Assembly (NCBI RefSeq): GCF_011764565.1 | Contig: NZ_AP022871.1 | Span: forward strand, 1,426,001 to 1,490,000 | Direction of reading: 5' to 3' | DNA length: 64,000 bases | Source of the DNA: Phytohabitans suffuscus | GTDB lineage: Bacteria; Actinomycetota; Actinomycetes; Mycobacteriales; Micromonosporaceae | Part shown: one piece after another, positions 10,178 through 19,532 of the stretch | Layout of the letters: each line of letters opens with the position of its first letter | How positions within the stretch are numbered: position 1 is the first letter of the stretch | Program-made: the position numbers and the translations under genes | Notes under the pieces: model-generated | Told to the model about the DNA's origin: nothing | What the model saw: only the letters and a program-made list of their open reading frames with translations | The model's database searches: none

Positions 10178-10549
10178 ATGTCGACGCCGGACGAGCTGGA
10201 GCGCCACCACACCCTGCAGACCGCCGTGGCCCGCTACGACACCCTCCGCACCCGCGACGCGCTGGCCTCGCCGGGCGAGGAGGACGAGCCGCCCGCGGCG
10301 CCCCCACTGTCCAAAGAGGAGGCGCTGGAGCTGCTGGCGCTGGGCGAGCTGATCGCGCGCAAGGCGGGCTACGGCCGGCAGCTCGGCGTGCGTTCGGCCC
10401 GCGCCGCCGGCGCCTCCTGGTCGCAGGTCGGCGCCGCCCTCGGCACCAGCAAGCAGGCGGCGTGGGAGGCGCACACCCGGTGGCTCGACGAGCAGGGCGC
10501 CGGATCGGATGACGGCCCCGCTCCCGATGCCGATAGGGTGAGCGCGTGA
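10178..10549 (+). CDS. Small HTH-like protein
   Basis: 123-aa soluble protein. The central helices (EEALELLALGELIARKAG) are followed by SARAAGASWSQVGAALG and TSKQAAWEAHTRWL, which look like a helix-turn-helix in which WSQVGAALGTSKQAAW spans the turn and recognition helix. The ends are acidic and Pro-rich. I infer DNA binding; I do not recognise a named family. The start ATG follows AATAGT by 6 nt. Its stop overlaps the next start (GTGA), so it is likely in one operon with the Lrp-type domain protein and the hydrolase that follow. The inverted repeat in its promoter is a candidate for its own binding site. Confidence 0.75.
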   Translation: MSTPDELERHHTLQTAVARYDTLRTRDALASPGEEDEPPAAPPLSKEEALELLALGELIARKAGYGRQLGVRSARAAGASWSQVGAALGTSKQAAWEAHTRWLDEQGAGSDDGPAPDADRVSA

Positions 10550-10833
10550 TCACCGCGATCGTCCTGATCGACTGCGCCACCGACTCGATCCCCGAGGTGG
10601 CCGAGACCCTGGCCGCCCTGCCCAACGTCAGCGAGGTCTACTCGGTCGCTGGCCACGTCGACCTCATCGCGATCGTGCGCGTACGGGAGTACGAGCAGAT
10701 CGCCGAGGTGATCGCCGGGTCCGTCAACAAGACGCCCGGCGTGATCGACACCGAGACCCACATCGCGTTCCGCGCCTACTCCCAGCACGACCTGGAGGGC
10801 GCGTTCGCGATCGGCCTCGACGATGCCGACTGA
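10546..10833 (+). CDS. Stand-alone Lrp/AsnC ligand-binding (RAM) domain protein
   Basis: 95-aa protein that is only the effector domain of Lrp/AsnC regulators: MITAIVLIDCATDSIPEV, then NVSEVYSVAGHVDLIAIVRV with the characteristic G-x-x-D segment, and IAFRAYSQHDLEGAF. There is no DNA-binding helix-turn-helix. Known stand-alone members form ring-shaped oligomers that bind amino acids; the ligand here is unknown. The start GTG overlaps the previous stop by 4 nt, and its end overlaps the next gene by 11 nt, so it is the middle gene of a tight three-gene operon whose first product looks DNA-binding. Confidence 0.87.
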   Translation: MITAIVLIDCATDSIPEVAETLAALPNVSEVYSVAGHVDLIAIVRVREYEQIAEVIAGSVNKTPGVIDTETHIAFRAYSQHDLEGAFAIGLDDAD

Positions 10834-11659
10834 GGAGTACCAGCAGGAGCACCTCGACCTCGGCACCGACCGCCTCGGGCTGCACGTCTACCCCGAGCCC
10901 GAGGGCGTCGAGGACGCCCCCGTGGTCGTGGTCTGGCCGGCGATGGGGGTGCGCGCCCGCTACTACCGCCCGCTGGCCGCGTCGCTGCGCGAGGCCGGCA
11001 TGGCCGTCGTCGTGGCCGACCTGCGCGGCACGGGCGCCAGCACGCCGGCGCCCAGCAGTGCCTCGGCGTACGGCTACGCCGACCTGGCCGCCGACGTCGG
11101 CGCGGTGCAGGAGGCGCTGAAGCCGCGGCTCGACGGCCGGCGCCGCCTGGTGCTCGGCCACTCGCTGGGCGGGCAGGCGGCGCTGCTGCACCTGGCGACA
11201 CACCCCGGCGACGCCGGCATCGACGGTGTCGTGCTGGTGGCGGTGGGCCTGCCCTACTGGCGCACGTACCCCCGGCGCCGCTACGGCGTGCTGGCCATGA
11301 CCCAGTCGATCGGCGCCACGAGCGCGCTGCTGCGCGTGTGGCCGGGCTGGGGCTTCGGCGGCCGGCAGGCGCGGGGCGTGATCCGCGACTGGGCGTACAC
11401 GGCCCGCACCGGCCGCTTCCCCCACCTCGGCGGCGTGGACGTGGAGGCGGCCCTGCGCGAGGTGCGTACGCCGGTGCTGGCGATCAGCGTCGACCACGAC
11501 CAGTACACGCCGCACGAGACACTCGACCACCTCTGCGCCAAGCTGCGCTCCGCGCCGCTGACCCGCGAGCGGCACACGATCGCCGGCGCCGACCACTTCG
11601 CCTGGGTACGGTCGGCGGACGGCATCGCCGCGAGGGTCGCGCGGTGGTCTAGGCCCTGA
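10823..11659 (+). CDS. Alpha/beta hydrolase
   Basis: 278-aa hydrolase of the alpha/beta fold. LVLGHSLGGQAALLH contains the nucleophile elbow G-H-S-L-G. VVVWPAMGVRARYYRPLA gives the oxyanion-hole loop. AISVDHDQYTPHET carries a likely acid residue, and AGADHFAWVRS supplies the catalytic His. There is no signal peptide, so it is probably cytoplasmic. Related proteins are often annotated serine aminopeptidase/monoacylglycerol-lipase-like; the substrate is unknown. The ATG lies inside the end of the upstream gene (11-nt overlap), and the end overlaps the convergent folD by 11 nt. Confidence 0.85.
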   Translation: MPTEEYQQEHLDLGTDRLGLHVYPEPEGVEDAPVVVVWPAMGVRARYYRPLAASLREAGMAVVVADLRGTGASTPAPSSASAYGYADLAADVGAVQEALKPRLDGRRRLVLGHSLGGQAALLHLATHPGDAGIDGVVLVAVGLPYWRTYPRRRYGVLAMTQSIGATSALLRVWPGWGFGGRQARGVIRDWAYTARTGRFPHLGGVDVEAALREVRTPVLAISVDHDQYTPHETLDHLCAKLRSAPLTRERHTIAGADHFAWVRSADGIAARVARWSRP

Positions 11660-12536
11660 TGCCCGAGGCTCGTTCGGCGGCGCGCACCGCGTTGCGGAAG
11701 AGCATCGCGACCGTCGTGGGGCCGACGCCGCCGACCCGGGGCGTGATCGCGCCGGCCACCTCCGCGCAGGCCTCGTCGACGTCCGGCAGCAGGCGGCGCC
11801 CGGCGTACCGCACGCCCGCGCCGACGACCACCGCGCCCGGCCGCACGTGCTCGGGCCGGACGATCCCGGGTACGCCGGCCGCCGCGACGAGGATGTCGGC
11901 CCGCCGGGTGTAGCGGTCCCAGTCCGGTACGCCGGTGTGCACGACGGTGACCGCCGCGTTGGCCGTGGGCCGCTTCTGGGCGAGCAGCATCGCCAGCGGC
12001 CGGCCGAGCGTGGCGCCGCGCCCCAGGATGACCACCTCGCGCCCGGAGACCGGGATCTCGTGGTACGCCAGTAGCGCCTCGATCCCCGCTGGCGTACACG
12101 GCAGCGGGCCGGGCAGGCCGACCGCGAGGCGCCCCATGTTGAGCGGGTGCATGCCGTCGACGTCCTTGTCCGGGTCGATGGTCTGCAACGCCGCGTCGTA
12201 GTCCAGGTGGCCCGGCACGGGGTACTGCACGAGCAGCCCGTGCACCGCCGGGTCGGCGTTGAACCTGTCGATGGCCCGGTGCAGGTCGTCCTGGGTGGCG
12301 GTGGCCGGCAGGTGCTCGTGCGGCGAGGCGAACCCGAGGTCGGCGGCCTGGCGCTGCTTGATGCGGATGTAGCCGGCGCTGGCGTCGTCGTCGCCGACCA
12401 GGATCGTGGCCAGGCTGGGCGTGACGCCCCGCTCGCGCAGGGCGGCCACGGAGGCGGCGGTCTCGGCGAGCACGGCCTCGGCGACGGGTGCGCCGGGCAG
12501 CAGCCGGGCGGTGGCGGGCGTGGCGGTGGCGGGCAT
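11649..12536 (-). CDS. folD: Methylenetetrahydrofolate dehydrogenase/cyclohydrolase (FolD)
   Basis: 295-aa bifunctional enzyme interconverting methylene-, methenyl- and formyl-tetrahydrofolate in the cytoplasm. Catalytic features are present: SAGYIRIKQRQAADLG (Tyr and Lys), LLVQYPVPGHLD (Gln), DKDVDGMHPLNMGRL (Asp) and ITPRVGGVGPTTVAML near the C-terminus. The NADP-binding loop, usually GRSxxVGxP, reads GRGATLGRP, an unusual form of this motif. The gene converges on the hydrolase with an 11-nt overlap and is separated from qcrB by about 170 bp. This may be a second, divergent FolD copy in the genome, which cannot be tested here. Confidence 0.87.
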   Translation of the reverse strand: MPATATPATARLLPGAPVAEAVLAETAASVAALRERGVTPSLATILVGDDDASAGYIRIKQRQAADLGFASPHEHLPATATQDDLHRAIDRFNADPAVHGLLVQYPVPGHLDYDAALQTIDPDKDVDGMHPLNMGRLAVGLPGPLPCTPAGIEALLAYHEIPVSGREVVILGRGATLGRPLAMLLAQKRPTANAAVTVVHTGVPDWDRYTRRADILVAAAGVPGIVRPEHVRPGAVVVGAGVRYAGRRLLPDVDEACAEVAGAITPRVGGVGPTTVAMLFRNAVRAAERASGIRA

Positions 12537-12657
12537 GCGCGCTCCTCCACGCGGGTGCCCAGGCGGTCGGCTCCCGCGACGAGGCTCCCCGATGGTTCAA
12601 CCCATCCCGTGCCGCCAGTCGCTGTACCCCCGATCATGCCCCAGCCGGGTGACGGAA

Positions 12658-12691
12658 GAGGCCGCGGCCCGCATCAGCGGACCGCGGCCTC
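12658..12691 (-). terminator. Hairpin terminator downstream of qcrB
   Basis: GAGGCCGCGGCCCGC (12658-12672), loop ATCA, then GCGGACCGCGGCCTC (12677-12691): a 15-bp stem with one mismatch, 16 nt after the qcrB stop. There is no U-tract, as is common for high-GC actinobacteria. Confidence 0.6.
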
Positions 12692-12707
12692 CCGCGCGTG
12701 CCGAGCC

Positions 12708-14326
12708 TTACTTGGTGATCTCCTCGCGCTCCGGCCTCGGGGAGACCGGCGGGTGGCCGGGCGAGACCGGGGCCTCGGCCGGCTTCTCGATCGGGAAGAA
12801 GAAGCCGCGGATCGCCGGGCCGAGCGCGCCCACCCGGTTCATCTTCTTCGGGACCACCCAGCCCGCGTAATCCAGGCTGCCGTGCCCGTGCTCGTCGACC
12901 GGCGCGAGCGGCTGGTGCACCTCGATGAAGCGCCCGTCCGGCAGGCGCCGGATGATGCCCGTCTCGACGCCGTGTGCCAGCACCTCGCGGTCGTGCTGCT
13001 GCAGGCCCAGGCAGACCCGGTACGTGATGTAGTACGCCAGCGGCGGCGCCACCAGCAGTCCGATCCGGCCGGCCCAGGTCATCGCGTTCAGGCTGATGTG
13101 GAACTTGTCGGCGATCACGTCGTTGCCGCCGGACAGCGTCAGGACCAGCCAGAAGGCGATCGCCATGGCGCCGAGCGCGGTGCGGGCGGGGACGTCGCGC
13201 GGGCGCTGGAGCAGGTTGTGCGCCCGGTGGTCCTTGGTCAGCCTGGCCTCGATGAACGGATACGCCATCGGCAGCATCGTCAGGATGCCCGGCAGCACCA
13301 CCGTGGGCCAGAAGATGGGCGGGATGGTATAGCCGTCCCCCATCCCCAGAGGTCGAAACGTATCTCCCAGGCTGGGAAGAGCCGTGTCGAGCCGTCGAGG
13401 AACATCACGTACCAGTCGGGCTGGCTGGCCGCCGAGACCGTGTACGCCTCGTACGGGCCGAACAGCCAGATCGGGTTGATCTGGAAGAGACCGCCCATCA
13501 GCGCGATGACGCCGAAGACGATCATGAAGAAGCCGCCCTGCTTGATCGTGTATCGCGGCACGAAGCGCTCGCCGACCACGTTGTGCTCGGTGCGTCCCGG
13601 GCCGGGCCACTGGGTGTGCTTCTGCTTGAAGACCAGGCCCAGGTGGACGCTGATCAGCGCGAGCAGCGCGCCCGGGATGAGCAGCACGTGCGCGATGTAG
13701 AAGCGGCCCATGATGACCGTGCCGGGGAACTCGCCGTCGAAGAGCGACGTGGTGACCCAGGAGCCGATCACCGGGATCGACAGCATGATCGCCGAGGCGA
13801 TCCGCAGGCCGGTGCCGGAGAGCGCGTCGTCCGGCAGCGAGTAGCCGGTGAAGCCGGCCAGGAAGCCGATCCAGAAGAGCAGCGAGCCGATGATCCAGTT
13901 CGTCTCACGCGGCTTGCGGAACGCGCCGGTGAAGAAGATCCGGAACATGTGCACCACGATCGCCGCCATGAACGTCAGCGCGGCCCAGTGGTGCATCTGG
14001 CGCATGATCAGGCCGCCGCGCACGTCGAACGAGAGGTGCAGGCTCGACGCGTACGCCGAGGTCATGTGCACGCCACGCAGCGGCGCGTAGCTGCCGTCGT
14101 ACGTGACGACGGCCAGCGACGGCTCGTAGAAGAACGTCAGGAACGTACCGGTCAGCAGCAGGATGATGAACGAGAAGAGCGCGATCTCGCCCAGCAGGAA
14201 CGACCAGTGGTCGGGGAAGACCTTGTTGAGGATGTTTCGCAGCGGTGTGGCGGCCTGGAACCGGTCGTCGAGCCCACCTGCCGCCTTGGCGGGCACCGCG
14301 CTGACGTCTACCTTCCGGCGCTTCAT
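12708..14326 (-). CDS. qcrB: Cytochrome bc1 complex cytochrome b (one frameshift in this sequence)
   Basis: Membrane-embedded subunit of the menaquinol:cytochrome c reductase (bcc complex), carrying two b hemes. The first frame covers [37 protein letters not shown] (heme His region) and [15 protein letters not shown]. The second frame resumes with [17 protein letters not shown] and runs to 12708. The join lies in a CCCCC run (13337-13341): one extra base gives [17 protein letters not shown] and a 539-aa protein of normal length with the long C-terminal extension typical of actinobacteria. The ATG overlaps the qcrA stop (ATGA). A break in this respiratory gene is probably a sequence error. Confidence 0.88.
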
Positions 14327-15411
14327 GGCCGCTCCCAAAATGCTGGCCCAACAGCCACCTTGTAGTCGGACGTCGCCACGAAGAAGCCTTCCTCGTCCAC
14401 CGTGATGGGCAGCTGCGGCAGGCTCCGCGTGGCCGGACCGAAGATCGGTCGGGCGTTGTCGGTGATCAGGAACTGCGACTGGTGACACGGGCAGAGCAGG
14501 CGGTTCGTCTGTTGCTCGTACAGGCTGGCCGGGCAGCCCGCGTGGGTGCAGATCTTCGAGTACGCCACGAAGTTCTCCCACTGGGCGCCCTGGTTGATCG
14601 GCTTGGCGTCGGCGCGGGTCCGCTCCGCGTCATCCTCCCGCAGATGGATCAGGAGCGTCGGGGAGTCGGCGTGCTTGTTGGTCGCGCCGTCCGGGATACC
14701 CGGGAAGACCGTCATCTGGCCGCCCACGCTCACGTCCTCGGGGCGGATCGGCGTGCCGTCCTCGCGGGTGAGCCGCACCAGGCGGCCACCGTTGGCGGCC
14801 GGGTCGAAGCCGGTGCGGAAGAAGATGCGGTCCTTGGTCGGGCTCTTGATCAGACCGCCGATGAGCGGGGCGGCGGCGACCAGGCCGATCGGGGCGAGCC
14901 CCGCCAGCGCGGCCAGGCCGAGGGTCTTGCGGCGCTTGATCCCCAGCTCGTCGACGATGTAGGCCATCGTCTCGCCGGTCAGCTTGCGCTGGTCCCGCGC
15001 GGACGGGCCGTCGTGCCGGTCCTGGATCGCGATCTCGCGGGGCATCAGCTTCTTGCCCCAGGTCAGGATGCCGAAGCCGACGGCGAGCAGCGACACGCCG
15101 AGGGTGAGCCCCAGCAGTGGCGTGTAGAGCTTGCTGTTGTTGGCACCGAGCTCGTACTGCCACGGCCACCAGATGTAGATGACCATGAACGCGGTGCCCG
15201 CGATGCCGGTGATCAGGAAGAACAACGACACCGTGCGGACCGTGCGGCGCTCGGCCTTCGTGCCCTTGACCGGGAACGGGTCCTCGTAGTGGACGATCTC
15301 GACACCGTCGCGCCGCGCGCCCTCGCGGACGATCTCGAACCGCGACAGCCGCGGGTCGTCGATGTCGACCTCTTCAGGCTCGACATCGTGGGCGTGCGTA
15401 TCCGTGGTCAT
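14323..15411 (-). CDS. qcrA: Cytochrome bc1 complex Rieske iron-sulfur subunit
   Basis: 362-aa subunit carrying the Rieske [2Fe-2S] cluster that passes electrons from quinol to cytochrome c. Cluster ligands are visible in [11 protein letters not shown] and CPCHQSQF. As in other actinobacteria there is a long N-terminal part with membrane helices ([20 protein letters not shown], then [19 protein letters not shown]) and a third near [20 protein letters not shown] before the soluble domain. The start ATG overlaps the qcrC stop, and the stop overlaps the qcrB start, both as ATGA, so the three genes form a translationally coupled qcrCAB operon, presumably led by ctaE. Confidence 0.93.
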   Translation of the reverse strand: MTTDTHAHDVEPEEVDIDDPRLSRFEIVREGARRDGVEIVHYEDPFPVKGTKAERRTVRTVSLFFLITGIAGTAFMVIYIWWPWQYELGANNSKLYTPLLGLTLGVSLLAVGFGILTWGKKLMPREIAIQDRHDGPSARDQRKLTGETMAYIVDELGIKRRKTLGLAALAGLAPIGLVAAAPLIGGLIKSPTKDRIFFRTGFDPAANGGRLVRLTREDGTPIRPEDVSVGGQMTVFPGIPDGATNKHADSPTLLIHLREDDAERTRADAKPINQGAQWENFVAYSKICTHAGCPASLYEQQTNRLLCPCHQSQFLITDNARPIFGPATRSLPQLPITVDEEGFFVATSDYKVAVGPAFWERP

Positions 15412-16250
15412 GACTTCCCCGCAATCCAGAGGGCCGCGAACACCAGCGCGACGATGCCGACCAGGAAGATCGCGACCCCCTCGGTCACCGGGCCGAACCG
15501 GCCAAGACCCCAACCGCCCGGGTCCCTGTCCTGCTTCAGCGCCTCCTGGACGTAGGAGATGATCTCCTTCTTCTGGTCCGGCGTGAGCTGGTTGTCGCCG
15601 AAGACCGGCATGTTCTGCGGGCCGGTCAGCATGGCCGCGTAGAGCTGGCGGTCGGTCGCCTTGGACAGGTCCGGCGCGTACTTGCCGGACGAGAGGGCGC
15701 CGCCGCCGCCGCTGAACGCGTGGCAGGACGAGCAGTTGATCCGGAAGAGGTTGCCGCCGCGGGCGATGGCCTCCTCGTCACCCTCGCCGGCCCGCAGGGA
15801 ACCCTCCGGGACCTGCGGGCCGCCGCCGAGCTCCTGGACGTACTGCGCGAGCTGGCGGGTCTGGTCGTCGTTGAACATCGACGGCTTGCGCGGCGCCTGC
15901 GCCTCCTGCCGCGCCATCGGCATGCGACCGGTGCTGACCTGGAACTCGACCGCGGCCGCGCCCACGCCGATCAGGCTGGGACCGCGGTCCGGCACGCCCT
16001 GGGCGTTGCGCCCGTGGCAGCTGATGCAGCTCTGGTCGAACAGCGCCTTGCCCTCTTCGGCCGCCGTCGACAGCTGCGGCGTGTCGTCGGCCGACAGGCC
16101 CGGGGCGAACACGGCGTACACACCGCCGGCGAGCGTCAACGCGAGAGTGAGGCGCACGACCGTGCCCAGACGCCGGCGCACCCGGCCGCGCGGTTGTGAC
16201 CGCCTGCGGCGCAGCCGCGCCATCAGGCCGCCGGGGGTGTCAGAAGTCAT
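15408..16250 (-). CDS. qcrC: Diheme cytochrome c subunit of the bc1 complex
   Basis: 280-aa membrane-anchored diheme cytochrome c that replaces the soluble cytochrome c of other bacteria and connects the bc1 complex to the aa3 oxidase. Two heme-binding CxxCH motifs are visible, CISCH and CSSCH. An N-terminal basic stretch plus hydrophobic segment (TVVRLTLALTLAGGVYAVF) acts as signal/anchor, and a C-terminal helix (VTEGVAIFLVGIVALVF) anchors it. AAGGA-like site (AAGGAC) precedes the start. It overlaps qcrA by 4 nt and follows ctaE after 61 bp, matching the conserved ctaE-qcrCAB order of actinobacteria. Confidence 0.93.
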   Translation of the reverse strand: MTSDTPGGLMARLRRRRSQPRGRVRRRLGTVVRLTLALTLAGGVYAVFAPGLSADDTPQLSTAAEEGKALFDQSCISCHGRNAQGVPDRGPSLIGVGAAAVEFQVSTGRMPMARQEAQAPRKPSMFNDDQTRQLAQYVQELGGGPQVPEGSLRAGEGDEEAIARGGNLFRINCSSCHAFSGGGGALSSGKYAPDLSKATDRQLYAAMLTGPQNMPVFGDNQLTPDQKKEIISYVQEALKQDRDPGGWGLGRFGPVTEGVAIFLVGIVALVFAALWIAGKS

Positions 16251-16311
16251 GCCAGATGTCCTTCATACCTATGGGACGAACCGAGCGGGCGGAACGTGAC
16301 AACCTGCTTAC

Positions 16312-16911
16312 TCACTGGAGCAGGTAGATCATCGAGAACAGCGCGATCCAGACCACGTCGACGAAGTGCCAGTAGTACGACACGACGATCGCCGAGGTGG
16401 CCTGCGCCGGCGTGAACCGGCCCATGGTGGTGCGGGCCATGAAGATGAGGAACGCCACCAGACCACCGGTCACGTGCAGGCCGTGGAAGCCGGTGGTCAG
16501 GTAGAACATCGACCCGTACCCGTCTTCGTTGATCTTCACGCCCTCGTGCACGAGCTCGCGGTACTCGTTGGCCTGGCCGAGCACGAAGATGAGCCCCATC
16601 ACGAACGTGAGGGTGAACCAGCGGCGCAGCGAGTGCACATCGCCCCGCTCCGCGGCGAACACACCGAACTGGCAGGTCACCGAGGAGGCGACCAGGATCA
16701 GCGTGAACGTCGTCGCGTACGGCAGGTTGAGGACCTCGGTGTGCTTCTCCCACTGCTCGGGTGCAGCCGCGCGGATCGAGAAGTACATCGCGAAGAGGGC
16801 CGCGAAGAACATGAGCTCGCTGGAGAGCCACACGATCGTCCCGACGCTGACCATGTTGGGCCGCGTGAGCGAGTGGATCCGGCTCTTGTCGATTGCTGAG
16901 GCCGCAGTCAC
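16312..16911 (-). CDS. ctaE: Cytochrome c oxidase subunit III
   Basis: 199-aa integral membrane subunit of the aa3-type oxidase. Five hydrophobic helices are apparent, starting with [20 protein letters not shown] and ending with [17 protein letters not shown]; the conserved segments FHGLHVTGG and [12 protein letters not shown] are diagnostic. The start is GTG 16911. It lies first in the ctaE-qcrCAB gene row and is divergent from ctaG, so the intervening 107 bp should hold promoters for both. Length is normal for the short actinobacterial form. Confidence 0.93.
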   Translation of the reverse strand: MTAASAIDKSRIHSLTRPNMVSVGTIVWLSSELMFFAALFAMYFSIRAAAPEQWEKHTEVLNLPYATTFTLILVASSVTCQFGVFAAERGDVHSLRRWFTLTFVMGLIFVLGQANEYRELVHEGVKINEDGYGSMFYLTTGFHGLHVTGGLVAFLIFMARTTMGRFTPAQATSAIVVSYYWHFVDVVWIALFSMIYLLQ

Positions 16912-17006
16912 GCGGTCATTATCGCCACCTCGTAGTACGACGTTGCGTCGGGGTCACCTACGACGGTGTGTCGTGGGCCGCGTACCGGTGCCGGAGCGGC
17001 GTGGCC

Positions 17007-17012
17007 TAGCCT
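17007..17012 (+). promoter_or_regulatory. Candidate -10 box (TAGCCT) for leaderless ctaG mRNA
   Basis: TAGCCT lies 6 nt before GTG 17019, with no ribosome-binding sequence between. It belongs to the same TANNNT-to-start pattern seen at several genes in the window. Confidence 0.4.
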
Positions 17013-17018
17013 CGAAAC

Positions 17019-17915
17019 GTGGCTCCCTTCACCGTCTCGGCCATCCTCACCGAGGCCAGCGTCGACAGCTGGATCGCGCTGGTGCTGGTCGTCGCGGCGG
17101 GCCTCTACCTCTACGGCGTGCACCGCCTGCGCGCCCGCGGCGACAAGTGGCCGGTCTCCCGCACCGTGCTCTTCATCGGCCCGGGTCTCGGCTCGATCGC
17201 CGCGGTGACGGTGAGCGGCCTGCACGCGTACGACACGACGCTGATCTCCGTGCACATGGTGCAGCACATGGTGCTCTCCATGGTCGCGCCGATCTTCCTG
17301 GCCCTCGGCGCCCCGGTCACCCTCGCCCTGCGGGTGCTACGCGGCGCGCCCCGCAAGCGGCTGCTGGCCGTGGTGCACAGCCGGTACATCCGGGTCATGT
17401 CGTTCCCGCTGGTGGCGTACGCGCTCTTCGTCGCCAACCCGTTCGTGCTCTACTTCACCGGCCTGTACCGGCTGACGCTGGAGAACGCGCTGGCGCACGA
17501 GGTGGTGCACGCCCACTTCATCCTCACCGGCTGCCTGTTCTTCTGGCCGCTGCTGGGGCTCGACCCGCTGCCCGGCCGGTGGCCGTACCCCGGGCGGGCG
17601 CTGCTCATGGTGCTGTCCGTGCCGTTCCACACGGTGCTGGGGCTGACCATCATGCAGAGCACCACGCTGCTCGGCGGCGACTGGTACCCCTCGCTCGGCC
17701 TCTCCTGGGTCGATCCGTGGGAGGACCAGAAGGTGGCCGGCGGCATCCTGTGGGCCGGCGGCGAGTTCGTCTCGGTCACGATGATCGGCGTGCTGCTGAT
17801 GCAGTGGTTCAAGCAGTCCGAGCGGGAGGCGCGGCGCATCGACCGCGAGCTCGACCGCCAGGAGGCCGCGGCCGCCGCCGAGGCAGCCCGCACCGGGGCC
17901 CGACCCGCCCAGTGA
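17019..17915 (+). CDS. ctaG: Cytochrome c oxidase assembly protein, caa3 CtaG family
   Basis: 298-aa membrane protein with about seven helices (SWIALVLVVAAGLYLYGVH, LFIGPGLGSIAAVTV and others). The family signature is the His-rich helix ends: ISVHMVQHMVLSMVAP, AHEVVHAHFILTGCLFFWP and VPFHTVLGLTIM, which in the CtaG family are linked to copper delivery to the oxidase. The C-terminus is a charged tail (EREARRIDRELDRQEA). It is divergent from ctaE, consistent with a role in assembling the oxidase encoded around it. Confidence 0.88.
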   Translation: MAPFTVSAILTEASVDSWIALVLVVAAGLYLYGVHRLRARGDKWPVSRTVLFIGPGLGSIAAVTVSGLHAYDTTLISVHMVQHMVLSMVAPIFLALGAPVTLALRVLRGAPRKRLLAVVHSRYIRVMSFPLVAYALFVANPFVLYFTGLYRLTLENALAHEVVHAHFILTGCLFFWPLLGLDPLPGRWPYPGRALLMVLSVPFHTVLGLTIMQSTTLLGGDWYPSLGLSWVDPWEDQKVAGGILWAGGEFVSVTMIGVLLMQWFKQSEREARRIDRELDRQEAAAAAEAARTGARPAQ

Positions 17916-17956
17916 CCCCGGGTACGATCAGCCCGCAGCTACATCTCGTCGGCGCC

Positions 17957-17991
17957 GGTCCTCGTTTTGGCGGGCCCGCCGGGCGAGGACC
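17957..17991 (+). terminator. Hairpin between ctaG and the receiver-like gene
   Basis: GGTCCTCG (17957-17964) pairs with CGAGGACC (17984-17991); the loop itself contains the palindrome GGCGGGCCCGCC. It lies 41 nt after the ctaG stop and 24 nt before the next start, so it could end ctaG transcription or be a leader structure of the following gene. Confidence 0.45.
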
Positions 17992-18015
17992 AGCGCGGGT
18001 AAAAGTGGGAGCGCG

Positions 18016-18411
18016 ATGACCGACCGTACTTACACCGTCCTGCTCTACAGCGACGACCCCCAGGTGCGCGACCGCATGCGGCTCGCGATCGGGCCGCGGC
18101 CGGCGGCCGACCTGGCGGTCGAGTTCGTCGAGGCCAGCGACTACGCGGCGTGCGTGCGCCTGGTCGACGACTACGAGATCGACCTGATGGTGCTGGACGG
18201 CGAGGCGACCCCCGGCGGCGGCATCGGCATCGCGCGCCAGATCAAGGACGACTTCGAGGAGTCGCCGCCGACCTGCGTGGTGATCGCCCGCGCGGCCGAC
18301 CGCTGGCTCGCGGCGTACGCGCAGGTCGAAGCGACCCTGCTGCACCCGCTCGACCCGGTGACCACCGGGCAGACCGTCGCCGGGCTGCTGCGCTCGCGCG
18401 CCGCGGCCTGA
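18016..18411 (+). CDS. Receiver-domain-like protein, probably not a canonical phosphoacceptor
   Basis: 131-aa single-domain protein resembling a response-regulator receiver: [15 protein letters not shown] has the acidic pair, and [13 protein letters not shown] the likely phospho-Asp. At the place of the invariant Lys (usually K-P) the sequence reads LLHPLDP, and the usual Ser/Thr before it is not evident ([10 protein letters not shown]), so normal phosphorylation switching is doubtful. There is no output domain. GGGAG precedes ATG 18016. trpD starts 60 nt after its stop. Function unknown; a protein-interaction role is possible. Confidence 0.75.
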   Translation: MTDRTYTVLLYSDDPQVRDRMRLAIGPRPAADLAVEFVEASDYAACVRLVDDYEIDLMVLDGEATPGGGIGIARQIKDDFEESPPTCVVIARAADRWLAAYAQVEATLLHPLDPVTTGQTVAGLLRSRAAA

Positions 18412-18470
18412 CGTCCGCCGCGCCCGCCGGGGAGGCGGGCGCGGATCTCGACTACGACCTGGAGGCCACC

Positions 18471-19523
18471 GTGGGCGAGCGGACCTGGCCCAACCTGATC
18501 GCCGCGCTGCTGCGCGCCGAGGAGCTGTCCACCGCGGACACCGCCTGGGCGATGGGCGAGATCATGGACGGCACGGCGACGCCGGTGCAGATCGCCGGCT
18601 TCGCCATGGCGCTGCGGGCCAAGGGCGAGACCCCGGCCGAGCTGGGCGGCCTGGTGGAGACGATGCTCGCCAACGCCGCGCTGGTCCAGCTCCCCGACGA
18701 GGTACGCGCGGACGCGGTCGACGTGGTGGGCACCGGAGGCGACCGCGCCCACACGGTCAACATCTCCACGATGACCGCCATCGTGGTCGCCGGCGCCGGC
18801 GTGCGCGTGGTCAAGCACGGCAACCGCGCCGCCTCGTCCAAGTGCGGCGCCGCCGACCTGCTGGAGTTCCTGGGCGTCCCGCTCGACCTGGGCCCGGAGC
18901 AGGTGGCGCGCTGCCTCGCCGAGGCCGGCATCGGCTTCTGCTTCGCCGCCCGCTTCCACCCCGGCATGCGCCACACCTCGGTGCCCCGCCGGGAGCTGGG
19001 CGTGCCCACGATCTTCAACTTCCTCGGCCCGCTGACCAACCCGGCCCGCCCGCGCGCCGGCGCGGTGGGCTGCTTCGACACCCGCATGGCCCCCGTGATG
19101 GCCGAGGTGTTCGCCCGGCGCGGCGACTCGGTGCTGGTCATGCGCGGCGAAGACGGCCTGGACGAGTTCAGCACGGGCGCGCCCACCCGCGTGTGGGCGG
19201 TGCGCGGCGGCACGGTCACCGAGATGGTGCTGGACGCGGCCGACCTGGGCGTCGCGAGGTCCGCGCCGGGCGACCTGCGCGGCGGCGACGCCACCTTCAA
19301 CGCCGACGTCACCCACCGCCTGCTGGCCGGCGAGACCGGCCCGGTCCGCGACGCGGTGCTGGTCAACGCGGCGGCCGCCCTGGCCGCCCACGCCGGCCTG
19401 CCGGGCGACCCGCTGGAGGCCATGCGCGACGCGCTCTCCCGCGCCGCCGCCAGCATCGACACCGGCGCCGCGGCGAAGTCGCTGGCGCGCTGGGTCGAGG
19501 TCGCCAGGTCCGCCGCCGCCTGA
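18471..19523 (+). CDS. trpD: Anthranilate phosphoribosyltransferase
   Basis: 350-aa enzyme of tryptophan synthesis joining anthranilate to [21 protein letters not shown] contains the PRPP-binding GTGGD loop; [19 protein letters not shown] is the conserved KHGN-x-[AS]-x-S segment; [20 protein letters not shown] holds the R-x-x-LG-RT-x-FN-like region (here GVPTIFN). The start GTG 18471 has GGAGG 5 nt upstream, preferred over in-frame codons further upstream that would extend into the receiver gene. No other trp gene lies nearby, so the pathway is scattered. Downstream is an array of TTCGAA-containing repeats. Confidence 0.92.
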   Translation: MGERTWPNLIAALLRAEELSTADTAWAMGEIMDGTATPVQIAGFAMALRAKGETPAELGGLVETMLANAALVQLPDEVRADAVDVVGTGGDRAHTVNISTMTAIVVAGAGVRVVKHGNRAASSKCGAADLLEFLGVPLDLGPEQVARCLAEAGIGFCFAARFHPGMRHTSVPRRELGVPTIFNFLGPLTNPARPRAGAVGCFDTRMAPVMAEVFARRGDSVLVMRGEDGLDEFSTGAPTRVWAVRGGTVTEMVLDAADLGVARSAPGDLRGGDATFNADVTHRLLAGETGPVRDAVLVNAAAALAAHAGLPGDPLEAMRDALSRAAASIDTGAAAKSLARWVEVARSAAA

Positions 19524-19532
19524 CCCGGCGAC

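Noticed and set aside
7233..10352. A 1039-codon plus-strand open frame opposite the P-type ATPase
   Set aside because: The minus strand has DKTGT, TGES and TGDGAND motifs; the plus-strand product is Arg/Gly-rich without any recognisable domain.
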